64,000 bases of DNA, from assembly GCA_945871905.1 (NCBI GenBank), contig CAMBXL010000002.1, positions 283,796 to 347,795 on the forward strand. The letters are read 5' to 3'. Under the pieces are notes generated by a model, which made no database searches, was not told the origin of the DNA, and worked only from the letters and a program-made list of their open reading frames with translations. The stretch comes from Chitinophaga pinensis (GTDB lineage: Bacteria > Bacteroidota > Bacteroidia > NS11-12g > UBA955). A program made the translations under genes and the position numbers. Of the stretch, positions 45,688 through 53,478 are shown one piece after another. Position 1 is the stretch's first letter. Each line of letters opens with the position of its first letter.

Positions 45688-46995
45688 TTGTTACTAATCT
45701 ATTCACAAGATATCAGTCCCCGTTTGGAATATGTCGTTTCTTACCTTTTCAAGGAGCGCTTAGGCCTTACTTTCCAACAGTCTACTAGCAAGGAGGAAGC
45801 CCTTAAATACAGAGGTTTGGTTATCAATTATTCTAATGATACCATACCCCGTTCGTTGCAAATTATCCCTACTGAAATTTTGTTCCAATCTTCTATTGAT
45901 TATTGGGACCTCGATTTTTCCGACAATGAACACAACCCTATTAAAATAAAAGCCACCGACCATTTGCTGTCGTTCGATTTGTTTTCGGCAATATTCTACC
46001 TACTAAGCCGTTACGAAGAATACACCACAATGGACATTGACAAGGATGAACACCAACGTTTTGATGTTCACACTAGCAGCTTATTCAAATCGGAGTGTTT
46101 ACATTACCCTTTGGTGGACATTTGGCTTCTTTCTTTCAAAAAATTATTGATAAACGATTATGCCCTAGACGCAAGCTTGTTCAAAAAAGAATCCTATCAC
46201 ATACAAGCTACTGTGGATATAGATTCTATTTTTGCTTACAAAGGAAAAGGGTTTAAAAGAACCATATTGGCAAGTATTAACGACCTTATTTCTTTCCGTT
46301 TTAATACTATTTTGCAACGTGTAAAGGTATTATTGGGCAAGCAAAAAGACCCTTTTGATAATTTTGAGGAGTTGATTCAATTGTTCAATGAATTTAACAC
46401 CAAAGCACATTTCTTTTTCCAAATAGGACCTTATGGACCGTTCGACAAAAACATAGATGCCAAACACCCTCGATACAAGGAAATAATTGAACTCATCCAA
46501 AAACATGGCCACAGTATTGGTATTCATCCTAGCTACCAATCTGATAGTAATTTTGAAAAAGTGAAACGTGAAATTGATACACTTCAGCAAATGACCAATC
46601 AGCCTATAAAAAGCTCTCGACAACATTACCTCAAATTTCAATTGCCACAAACCTACGAATGTTTGGTAAACCTAGGCATTACCCAAGAATTTTCTATGGG
46701 TTACTCCAATCAAATTGGATTTAGAGCTGCCACTGCATTTCCTTTTTATTGGTTCAATTTGAAAACAAACCAAACAAGTTCGTTACAAATCATGCCTTTT
46801 GCGGTAATGGATGTTTGTTTTAAGGAATACTATGGCGATGATGAACAATCGGCAATAGATAAAACAGAACAAGTAAAACAACAATTAAAAACTTTAAACG
46901 CTCCCTTTTGTTTTGTATTCCACAACGAAACTTACAGTGAAATAAACGGTTGGAATCATTGGAAAAAAGTGATTAGACATTGGCTCAATGCATAA
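45688..46995 (+). CDS. Polysaccharide deacetylase-like protein (DUF7033 type)
   Basis: A 435-residue cytoplasmic-looking protein. N-terminal part (about 1-130) is the DUF7033 type; the second half resembles NodB-type (alpha/beta)7 deacetylases: TVDIDSIFAYKGKGF, AHFFFQIGPYGPFDKN, HSIGIHPSYQSD (HSxxxH-type metal motif) and FCFVFHNET. The start is TTG at 45688: an in-frame TAA lies two codons upstream and the next Met is at residue 113. It overlaps the next gene by 8 bp, so the pair probably acts in one glycan pathway. Metal binding is likely; substrate unknown. Confidence 0.78.
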   Translation: MLLIYSQDISPRLEYVVSYLFKERLGLTFQQSTSKEEALKYRGLVINYSNDTIPRSLQIIPTEILFQSSIDYWDLDFSDNEHNPIKIKATDHLLSFDLFSAIFYLLSRYEEYTTMDIDKDEHQRFDVHTSSLFKSECLHYPLVDIWLLSFKKLLINDYALDASLFKKESYHIQATVDIDSIFAYKGKGFKRTILASINDLISFRFNTILQRVKVLLGKQKDPFDNFEELIQLFNEFNTKAHFFFQIGPYGPFDKNIDAKHPRYKEIIELIQKHGHSIGIHPSYQSDSNFEKVKREIDTLQQMTNQPIKSSRQHYLKFQLPQTYECLVNLGITQEFSMGYSNQIGFRAATAFPFYWFNLKTNQTSSLQIMPFAVMDVCFKEYYGDDEQSAIDKTEQVKQQLKTLNAPFCFVFHNETYSEINGWNHWKKVIRHWLNA

Positions 46996-47911
46996 AATAA
47001 AATACCTAACACACCGCGAAATAGACAAAGCTAAATGGGATAAAACCATTGGCAAAAGCTACAATGGATTGGTGTATGGGTATAGCTTTTTTTTGGATAC
47101 CATGGCAAATAAGCAATGGGATGCCCTCGTATTGGGCGACTATGATGCTGTATTTCCTTTGGTTTGGCGCAGCAAATTTGGCATCAAATATTTGTATCAA
47201 CCTTATTTTTGTCAACAATTAGGGGTATTTTCACCAACCAAAATTAGCAGTCAACTACTCGATCAGTTTTTGGAACATATTCCTAGCAAATTCAGGTATT
47301 TCAATATCCATTTGAATTACGAGAATATCATTTTCAAACCCAATATCAATTTTATCAATCGGACCACCTATCAACTGAATCTGAACCAAGCCTACATCAA
47401 TTTGTACGACAATTACAGTGATGATGCTAAAAAAAACATTGCCAAAGCAACCCTCAAAGGATTTGAGTACGAAAAAACAAAAGCATTGGAGACAGTGACC
47501 GATGTTTTTTTTAAAGCTTATGGCATGCATTATCCACAACAGGAAATTTTGAAAAGTACCATAAAAGGTTGCATGCAAAAAGCAATGGAACTAAACAAGG
47601 GTTTTTGCAGAAGTATAATCAGTGAAAATGGCGAATTGTGGAGTGCAGGTTTCTTTTTTATGTCGAATGGTTATATCCACTACGCCATTGCAGCACCAAC
47701 AGATGCCGGCAAAATGGTGGGCGCTACTCACTTGCTCATTGATGAAGTCATCAAAGAGTTTTCCAACCAAGCCCTTATTTTCGATTTTGAAGGTTCGGAC
47801 ATTAAAAGTGTGGCTTATTTTTACTCCAAATTTGGTTCACACAAAGTGCATTATTTGCAAATCCTCGCCAATAGATTGCCTTTTTGGTGCCGATTTTTAA
47901 AGAAAGGTTAG
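46988..47911 (+). CDS. GNAT/FemAB-like acyltransferase
   Basis: A 307-residue protein with two GNAT-like halves as in FemAB/BioF2-type transferases. Seen: VYGYSFFLDTMANKQWDALVLGDYDAVFPLVWR, YLYQPYFCQQLGVFS, FNIHLNYENIIFKP, and a second half ending ATHLLIDEVIKEF and FDFEGSDIKSVAYFYSKFGS. These often attach amino acids or acyl groups to sugars or lipids; here, partnered with the deacetylase by an 8-bp overlap, an N-acyl exchange on a surface glycan is a reasonable guess. The stop is followed by the Fic promoter region. Substrate not known. Confidence 0.7.
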   Translation: MHKIKYLTHREIDKAKWDKTIGKSYNGLVYGYSFFLDTMANKQWDALVLGDYDAVFPLVWRSKFGIKYLYQPYFCQQLGVFSPTKISSQLLDQFLEHIPSKFRYFNIHLNYENIIFKPNINFINRTTYQLNLNQAYINLYDNYSDDAKKNIAKATLKGFEYEKTKALETVTDVFFKAYGMHYPQQEILKSTIKGCMQKAMELNKGFCRSIISENGELWSAGFFFMSNGYIHYAIAAPTDAGKMVGATHLLIDEVIKEFSNQALIFDFEGSDIKSVAYFYSKFGSHKVHYLQILANRLPFWCRFLKKG

Positions 47912-47944
47912 GGAGGCAAGGAGTTGTAGGGGCGCAATATTTTT

Positions 47945-47974
47945 TTGCATATTCAATTAGAATAATTACCTTTG
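47945..47974 (+). promoter_or_regulatory. Promoter TTG-N19-TACCTTTG for fic
   Basis: -33 TTG at 47945-47947 and -7 TACCTTTG at 47967-47974, 19 bp apart, a full match to the Bacteroidota consensus. The operator palindrome begins at the last base of the -7 box. Confidence 0.65.
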
Positions 47975-47995
47975 ATAGTATCAAATGATACTATC
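47974..47995. promoter_or_regulatory. 22-bp operator-like palindrome of the fic promoter
   Basis: GATAGTATCA-AA-TGATACTATC, perfect 10-bp arms with a 2-nt centre, lying right over the expected transcription start. Each arm is itself nearly symmetrical (GATA-N-TATC). The Fic protein has a C-terminal winged-helix segment, so autorepression is plausible. Confidence 0.6.
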
Positions 47996-48008
47996 ATTAG
48001 TTAAATAA

Positions 48009-48044
48009 ATGAAACCACCTTATCGCATCACTGGAAAGATTTAA
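48009..48044 (+). pseudogene. Frameshifted 5' end of the fic gene
   Basis: From ATG 48009 the frame reads MKPPYRITGKI and stops at TAA 48042-48044. The downstream frame (-1) continues LKLVASISEKIGEINAAHLSK. The pattern MKPPY...ITxKILKLV is what I recall as the usual start of this Fic subfamily, so one T is probably missing in the run at 48040-48042 (TTT instead of TTTT). Without it the frame would run straight into the Fic domain. Confidence 0.6.
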
Positions 48045-48094
48045 AATTAGTAGCCTCTATTTCAGAGAAAATAGGAGAGATAAACGCTGCACAT

Positions 48095-48964
48095 TTGAGC
48101 AAGCCAGCAACTGAATTAAGAAAGAAAAACAGGATTAAAACCATTCAATCTTCGCTTGAAATAGAGGGAAATACATTAAGTATCGAACAAATAACGGCAT
48201 TAATTGAAAACAAAAGAATCATTGGTCCGAAAAAAGATATTTTAGAAGTTAAGAATGCCATTGCAGTTTACGATTATATAGAAAAATTGAATCCACATAA
48301 ACTTGATTCATTTTGCGAAGCCCATGGAATATTAATGAAAGACCTTATTGAATCAGCAGGCAGTCTTAGAAATAAATCAGTTGGAATTATAAAAGGGTCT
48401 GAAGTTTCACATATTGCTCCTCCTAGCGAAATGCTTAATCTTTTATTGAACAATTTGTTTGATTATTTGAAAAAAGATGATGATTTAATCTTGATTAAAA
48501 GTTGTGTCTTTCATTACGAAATAGAATTTATTCACCCTTTCATTGATGGCAATGGCAGAATGGGAAGACTTTGGCAAACTTTAATTTTGAAAGAGGCCTA
48601 TCCGGTTTTTGAGTTTTTGCCGATTGAAACTTTAATAAAAGAACGTCAAGAACAGTATTATGAATCTCTAAAAAAATCAGATAATTCTGGCGAATCAACT
48701 CTTTTTATAGAATTTAAGCTTGAAATTATTCTTGATTCATTGGAAGAATTACTAAAAATTAAGAATGTTAGTTTAACAAACATAGACCGAATTGCTTTAT
48801 TTAAATCATTAGTCAAAATAGACTCTTTTACTCGAAAAGAATATCTATTGAATTTTATAGAAATTTCAACTGCAACTGCAAGTCGAGACTTAAAGTTTGC
48901 TGTGGAAAATGGACTAATTGAAAAAAGTGGCGACAAAAATACTGCAAGATATAAATACAAATAA
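48095..48964 (+). CDS. Fic-family AMP-transferase with inhibitory helix and winged-helix end
   Basis: Fic core motif HPFIDGNGRMGR at 147-158 (catalytic His147, anion-binding loop and Mg-binding Asp151). An N-terminal inhibitory helix with SLEIEG (Ser20-Gly25) matches [S/T]xxxE[G/N] of class II Fic proteins, whose Glu blocks ATP. The C-terminal ~60 residues look like a winged helix (FTRKEYLLNFIEISTATASRDLKFAVENGLI). The best intact start is TTG 48095, but the true start is likely ATG 48009 broken by a frameshift. It may target a host or own protein; autoregulation is suggested by the operator. No antitoxin gene is next to it, as the inhibitory helix is internal. Confidence 0.82.
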   Translation: MSKPATELRKKNRIKTIQSSLEIEGNTLSIEQITALIENKRIIGPKKDILEVKNAIAVYDYIEKLNPHKLDSFCEAHGILMKDLIESAGSLRNKSVGIIKGSEVSHIAPPSEMLNLLLNNLFDYLKKDDDLILIKSCVFHYEIEFIHPFIDGNGRMGRLWQTLILKEAYPVFEFLPIETLIKERQEQYYESLKKSDNSGESTLFIEFKLEIILDSLEELLKIKNVSLTNIDRIALFKSLVKIDSFTRKEYLLNFIEISTATASRDLKFAVENGLIEKSGDKNTARYKYK

Positions 48965-49045
48965 TATACATTTACACCCAAATAATTGTTGCGGTTTTGG
49001 GTACAAATGGTTAAAATCACATTCCTCGGTTTTTAATAATTTCCT

Positions 49046-49053
49046 TAACTTTG
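49046..49053 (+). promoter_or_regulatory. -7 box TAACTTTG for the FAH-type gene
   Basis: Exact TAnnTTTG, 5 nt before the ATG (49059). No -33 TTG in range. Leaderless candidate. Confidence 0.5.
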
Positions 49054-49058
49054 CCCTA

Positions 49059-49667
49059 ATGAAAATTATCTGTATTGGAAGAAACTATGGGAAACACGCG
49101 TTGGAACTAGGGAACGGTATTCCCGAACAACCCGTTATATTTTGTAAACCAGATACGGCGCTCTTAAAAAACAACGAACCTTTTTACCACCCCGATTTTA
49201 GTAATGACATTCATCATGAAGTGGAACTTGTTATCAAAATTGACAAAATAGGTAAATCTGTGTTGCCCAATTTTTCCCATCAATATTATTCCTCCATTAG
49301 TTTAGGTATTGATTTTACAGCCCGTGACATTCAAAACAACCTAAAAGCAAAAGGATTGCCGTGGGAACTTGCCAAATCTTTCGACCATTCAGCAGTTGTA
49401 GGTGAATTTGTTCCTTTGCACAATCAAGACATCCAAAACATTGACTTTAGTCTTCAAAAAAATGGCGCTTTGGTTCAAAAAGGCAATACCTCAGACATGC
49501 TGTTCTCTGTCAATGAGATTATTTGTTTTGTGTCGCAATACATGACCCTAAAAACGGGTGATTTAATTTTTACAGGAACGCCTGAAGGAGTTTCTAAAGT
49601 TTCTATTGGCGACCGTTTGGAAGCTTTTTTGGGTACACAAAAACTATTGGATTTCTTGATTAAATAA
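49059..49667 (+). CDS. Fumarylacetoacetate hydrolase family protein
   Basis: A 202-residue protein of the FAH/YcgM fold: IGRNYGKHALELG, the metal-ligand HHEVELVIKI (Glu), DFTARDIQNNLKAKGLPWELAKSFD (Asp/Lys), and FTGTPEGVSKVSIGDRL. The usual activities are acylpyruvate hydrolase or oxaloacetate decarboxylase; the specific substrate is not clear. The open frame begins at 48918, but the homologous N-terminus and the -7 box point to the ATG at 49059. Its stop overlaps the M23 ATG by one base (TAATG). Confidence 0.88.
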   Translation: MKIICIGRNYGKHALELGNGIPEQPVIFCKPDTALLKNNEPFYHPDFSNDIHHEVELVIKIDKIGKSVLPNFSHQYYSSISLGIDFTARDIQNNLKAKGLPWELAKSFDHSAVVGEFVPLHNQDIQNIDFSLQKNGALVQKGNTSDMLFSVNEIICFVSQYMTLKTGDLIFTGTPEGVSKVSIGDRLEAFLGTQKLLDFLIK

Positions 49668-51331
49668 TGAGATTAATTGTTTTCTATCTTGCTCTATTTT
49701 TATCTCTTTTCAAAGTAAAGGCACAACCCTATGGCCAATTTCCAAGCAATGATTTTATTCCTCCTTTTGAAGGTAAATTAGAAATTATTGGCACTTTTTG
49801 CGAACTGCGAAACAATCATTTCCATGGCGGTTTGGATATTCGTACCGATTCCAAAATAGGGAGGCATGTATTGGCCATTGGCGACGGTTATATTTCACGC
49901 ATCAATATTTCAACACACGGCTATGGCAAGGTGTTGTACATTACTCATAAAAACGGATACACAAGCGTGTATGCCCACTTACACGATTTTCCAGAACCTA
50001 TCAAATGGTATATTACCAAAAACCATTATTTACTGCAAACTTTTGAAATGGAACTGTTTCCAGAACCTGATTTATTGCAAGTTAAAAAGGGGCAACACAT
50101 TGCTTACAGCGGAAATACAGGAGGTTCACAAGGACCGCATTTGCACTTCGAAATAAGAGATACCAAAACTGAAGAACCTGTTAATCCTTTGTTTTTTGGC
50201 ATAAAAATGAAAGATGTTCTCCCGCCTGCCTTTAGGAGCCTGTATTTATATAAAAAAGATTCGCTCGAAAAATTATACAACGGGCACTATTCCTCTAAAG
50301 CATTAAACCTCAAAAACAGAACCATTACTTTGCCCTATGGCACTTATGCTTTTGGCGCTCATTTGGTCGACTATGCCCTGTCTGCAGGTGACAATAATGG
50401 GGTGAATTACTTGGAAGTATTTCGAAACAAAAACTTGATTTATCAATGTCATATTGAAAGGTTTTCATTTGCCAAAAACCGAATGATGAATAACTACATC
50501 GACTACAAACGCAACAAAGAATCGGGGGTTAAAATGCACAAACTGTTTATAGATGATGGCAGCACTTATGATTTTTGGAAAACATCTCCCACGGATGGTT
50601 GGTTTAACATTGAAGATAGCATTCCTCAAGTTTTTAAAATAGTAGCCAACGATGCTTACGGCAATCAGAAAAGTATGGAAATAACCATTATTGGTCATCA
50701 AGAAAAAGGCCTACAGATACGTGAATACTTTTCATACAGTAAAGATTTTAAACATTGTATTGCCCTACAGGCAAACACCATAGAATTTGGTACGGAATGT
50801 ATTGTTAAGTTTGAACCCAATACCTTTTACAGTGATTACAAGTTGCCTTACATAAAAATATCATCAACTTCATACCGTGTAGGTGTGGAAAATGTACCTG
50901 TCGATAAAAAATTTGAAATCAAGTTTTTACTCAACCCTAGACAGAGTTTACTCGCCAATAAACTGACCATTTGCCAGTCGAATGGGAAATCATTTGGCGG
51001 TGAATACCACCATTTTTACTTCAGTACCAAAGTGAAAGAATTGGGTACTTATTATTTGGCAATAGATACCATCAAACCAGTTATTCAAGCTGTAAGTCTG
51101 AATAAAAAGGGTTATTTTTCCTTTATCATCAAAGATTATCTTTCTGGTATCAAAGATTACGATTTTTACATCGATGATGAGTGGGTATTGCTTGACTATG
51201 AATCAAAAAATAGCCTAATTTCGGGTAGAATTCCCAATAAACTGGGTTCAGGCAAACATCTTATCAAACTAATTGTTAGAGACCATAGAGACAACGAAAA
51301 ACTTTTCACTAAAATAATACAAGTACCATGA
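49667..51331 (+). CDS. M23-family peptidase, exported, probably active
   Basis: A 554-residue exported protein with a signal peptide (about 1-20). The LytM domain is near the N-terminus (about 35-180): zinc ligands His53 and Asp57 in HFHGGLD and His158/His160 in GPHLHFEIRD, with His104/His106-type residues in VYAHLHDF. So unlike the EnvC-like protein, this one keeps the catalytic site and may cleave peptidoglycan cross-links. The C-terminal ~370 residues are beta-rich repeats of unknown role (Ig-like or sheet domains). It overlaps both its neighbours by 1-4 bases. Confidence 0.88.
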   Translation: MRLIVFYLALFLSLFKVKAQPYGQFPSNDFIPPFEGKLEIIGTFCELRNNHFHGGLDIRTDSKIGRHVLAIGDGYISRINISTHGYGKVLYITHKNGYTSVYAHLHDFPEPIKWYITKNHYLLQTFEMELFPEPDLLQVKKGQHIAYSGNTGGSQGPHLHFEIRDTKTEEPVNPLFFGIKMKDVLPPAFRSLYLYKKDSLEKLYNGHYSSKALNLKNRTITLPYGTYAFGAHLVDYALSAGDNNGVNYLEVFRNKNLIYQCHIERFSFAKNRMMNNYIDYKRNKESGVKMHKLFIDDGSTYDFWKTSPTDGWFNIEDSIPQVFKIVANDAYGNQKSMEITIIGHQEKGLQIREYFSYSKDFKHCIALQANTIEFGTECIVKFEPNTFYSDYKLPYIKISSTSYRVGVENVPVDKKFEIKFLLNPRQSLLANKLTICQSNGKSFGGEYHHFYFSTKVKELGTYYLAIDTIKPVIQAVSLNKKGYFSFIIKDYLSGIKDYDFYIDDEWVLLDYESKNSLISGRIPNKLGSGKHLIKLIVRDHRDNEKLFTKIIQVP

Positions 51332-51771
51332 TAGAAACAGGACAAAAAGCACCCGAATTAAACATTAACGACCAAAACGGAACACTTAGAACCATTGCTG
51401 AATTTAAAGGCAAAAAACTAGTACTCTATTTTTATCCAAAAGATGACACCCCTGGTTGCACAGCCGAAGCCTGTGATTTAAGAGACAATTACAGTCGTTT
51501 TTTAAGCGAAGGTTATGCCATATTAGGCGTTAGCCCAGATACAGAAGCAAAACACCAAAAATTTATTGCTAAATACGAACTGCCTTTCGACTTGTTGGCA
51601 GACACTGAACACACTGTTGCTATTGCATTTGGCGTGTGGGTTGAAAAAAGCATGTATGGCAAACAATACATGGGAATAGCTCGCAAAACTTTTATAATCA
51701 ACGAAAACGGATTGATTGAAACGGTAATTGATAAGGTAAATACAAAAGCGCACACTGCACAAATTTTGTAG
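51328..51771 (+). CDS. bcp: Thioredoxin-dependent peroxiredoxin (Bcp/PrxQ)
   Basis: Reduces hydroperoxides. Peroxidatic Cys44 in TPGCTAEACDLRD with the resolving Cys49 five residues on, the PrxQ layout; YFYPKDDTPGC precedes it. 147 residues, normal. Its ATG overlaps the M23 stop (ATGA at 51328-51331). It converges on the OstA-like gene with only two bases between the stops. Confident family call. Confidence 0.95.
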   Translation: MIETGQKAPELNINDQNGTLRTIAEFKGKKLVLYFYPKDDTPGCTAEACDLRDNYSRFLSEGYAILGVSPDTEAKHQKFIAKYELPFDLLADTEHTVAIAFGVWVEKSMYGKQYMGIARKTFIINENGLIETVIDKVNTKAHTAQIL

Positions 51772-51773
51772 TA

Positions 51774-53357
51774 TTACTTTTTCTTAACTGTTGATTGTTT
51801 TTTGGATTTACCCTTCGTTTTCTTATTCTCAATTACCTTTGTTGGCCTTACAGGGACTGTCTTTTCTTTGCGCTTTAAGAACATCGACATTTGTGGTTTT
51901 TCTTGAGTTCGCCAATTGAGTTTATCTAGGTATTTTTCGCTTTCGGGAAATGCGTTCATAGGATATATTTTACCCTTTGGTTGTCCATAAAACTTTATGT
52001 GACTGACCTTGGATGAATCCATAAAAATCAACATTTTTTTGCAAGCCTCTTTGTTCACACCTGAGTATTCAGCCGTGTCTGTGTCATTGTCCCTGATGTA
52101 ATATATTATTTGGGCATTTCCATCAACTAACACTTGACTGAGTTTATTGTCATTAAAATAATTGACCATGTTTACACCCGATATTTGGTTGTAATAATTG
52201 GGCTTAACTTGCGAAGCGATGAAAGCATTTTCCTTTACAATTAACTGATAAATTTTTTTGTTGCGCAACAGGATGTACATGGTATCTCCCGTAATCTGAT
52301 TGTTCTCATTCCACAGAATTGGATTTTGATACAAGTTAATTTGACTGTCTTTGAAATTATATAAAAGGGAATCGCAATGGCCCACCAAATCTTTTTGGAG
52401 AATTGAGGTGTTGTGGAAAGCCTTCATCATTCTGTGGTTAGAATCATTGAGGTAATAAAAAGTGTCTGCAAGGATAAAAAAAGTGTCATCTGTTTCCATT
52501 TTTTGCGCCATTGGACTGTGCGTAATCCAAGTTTCTTTTTTTTGTTCGTAATACAAACCACGCTGACCATACACTTGAATTTTTTCTGTGGTATCTGTAA
52601 GGACAATATTGCCTATTCCCCTTCCTTCGCCTTTCTTTTTATCATACAGCAAACTGTCTGCTTTTATGGTATTTGAACCGCTTATAATAGTGGCTTCCTT
52701 GCTAAACTGCGCTTTTTCTGTTTTGGTATTGTACCATCCATATTGGCATAAAATAGTAGATTCATCATTAACAATCTTAGTTGGTCCGTAAAAATAAGCA
52801 GTCTTTGAGTTTGAAAAATAATCCAATGTATCCGAAAACATGGTATAATCGGGTGTTCTAAGGACAACCTCTTTTTTGAAGTTAAACAAATTGGCACGCT
52901 TAAAATAAGTCCCTCTTCCGCTAGACAGGGTGGTGGAACCATTCACTATTTCGGCATAATTGGTATAAAAGCCAGTTTGATTAACCGTGTTATAAAGAAT
53001 AGATGTGGTTTTTAAGGTCATTTGATCGTCCCTTAAAATCACTTGTTTGCCATTGACCATGGCAGTTTTAGTTGCCTCATCGTATTTCAAATAATCGCCC
53101 CCCGAAAGGTAGAAAGTATCTGGTTGGAAAATAACAATATTGCCATAACCCTCTATAATACCGCGTTCCGATTTACGAATGGCACTGTCACATTGTATGG
53201 TCACACCATTGTGTTTAATGACAACATTTTCTGCAATGGTCGTTTCCTTTTTGATTTGATTGATAGACAGTCGTTCGCCTCCTATAATTTGCACTTCGGT
53301 TTGCGAGTGTAACCCTAGTGCTAAAAAACACAATATTGCGAGTAAATATAACTTCAT
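51774..53357 (-). CDS. OstA-like (LptA/LptD N-terminal type) exported protein
   Basis: A 527-residue protein with a signal peptide (about 1-18). Its N-terminal two-thirds show the OstA repeat pattern: strands such as NVVIKHNGVTIQCDSAIRK, GNIVIFQPDTFYLSGGDYLKYDEATK and TLKTTSILYNTVNQTGFYTNYAEIVNG, which form the jellyroll of LPS-transport proteins. The last ~60 residues are basic and low-complexity (KKTKGKSKKQ). It is probably a periplasmic Lpt-like component; whether it moves LPS is inference. Convergent with bcp. Confidence 0.82.
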   Translation of the reverse strand: MKLYLLAILCFLALGLHSQTEVQIIGGERLSINQIKKETTIAENVVIKHNGVTIQCDSAIRKSERGIIEGYGNIVIFQPDTFYLSGGDYLKYDEATKTAMVNGKQVILRDDQMTLKTTSILYNTVNQTGFYTNYAEIVNGSTTLSSGRGTYFKRANLFNFKKEVVLRTPDYTMFSDTLDYFSNSKTAYFYGPTKIVNDESTILCQYGWYNTKTEKAQFSKEATIISGSNTIKADSLLYDKKKGEGRGIGNIVLTDTTEKIQVYGQRGLYYEQKKETWITHSPMAQKMETDDTFFILADTFYYLNDSNHRMMKAFHNTSILQKDLVGHCDSLLYNFKDSQINLYQNPILWNENNQITGDTMYILLRNKKIYQLIVKENAFIASQVKPNYYNQISGVNMVNYFNDNKLSQVLVDGNAQIIYYIRDNDTDTAEYSGVNKEACKKMLIFMDSSKVSHIKFYGQPKGKIYPMNAFPESEKYLDKLNWRTQEKPQMSMFLKRKEKTVPVRPTKVIENKKTKGKSKKQSTVKKK

Positions 53358-53478
53358 TTTTTTGAACCGATGTACAGGTTCAATTTACATGCCAAAGATA
53401 CAGTAAAGAATAAACTTTCAAATAGGGATTAAATTGTCAATAGGAAATCCATTGCGGTATCGAAAACATCATTTCAAC

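Noticed and set aside
48095..48964. Fic gene as part of a toxin-antitoxin pair
   Set aside because: No small antitoxin gene is adjacent; the inhibitory helix is inside the protein (class II).
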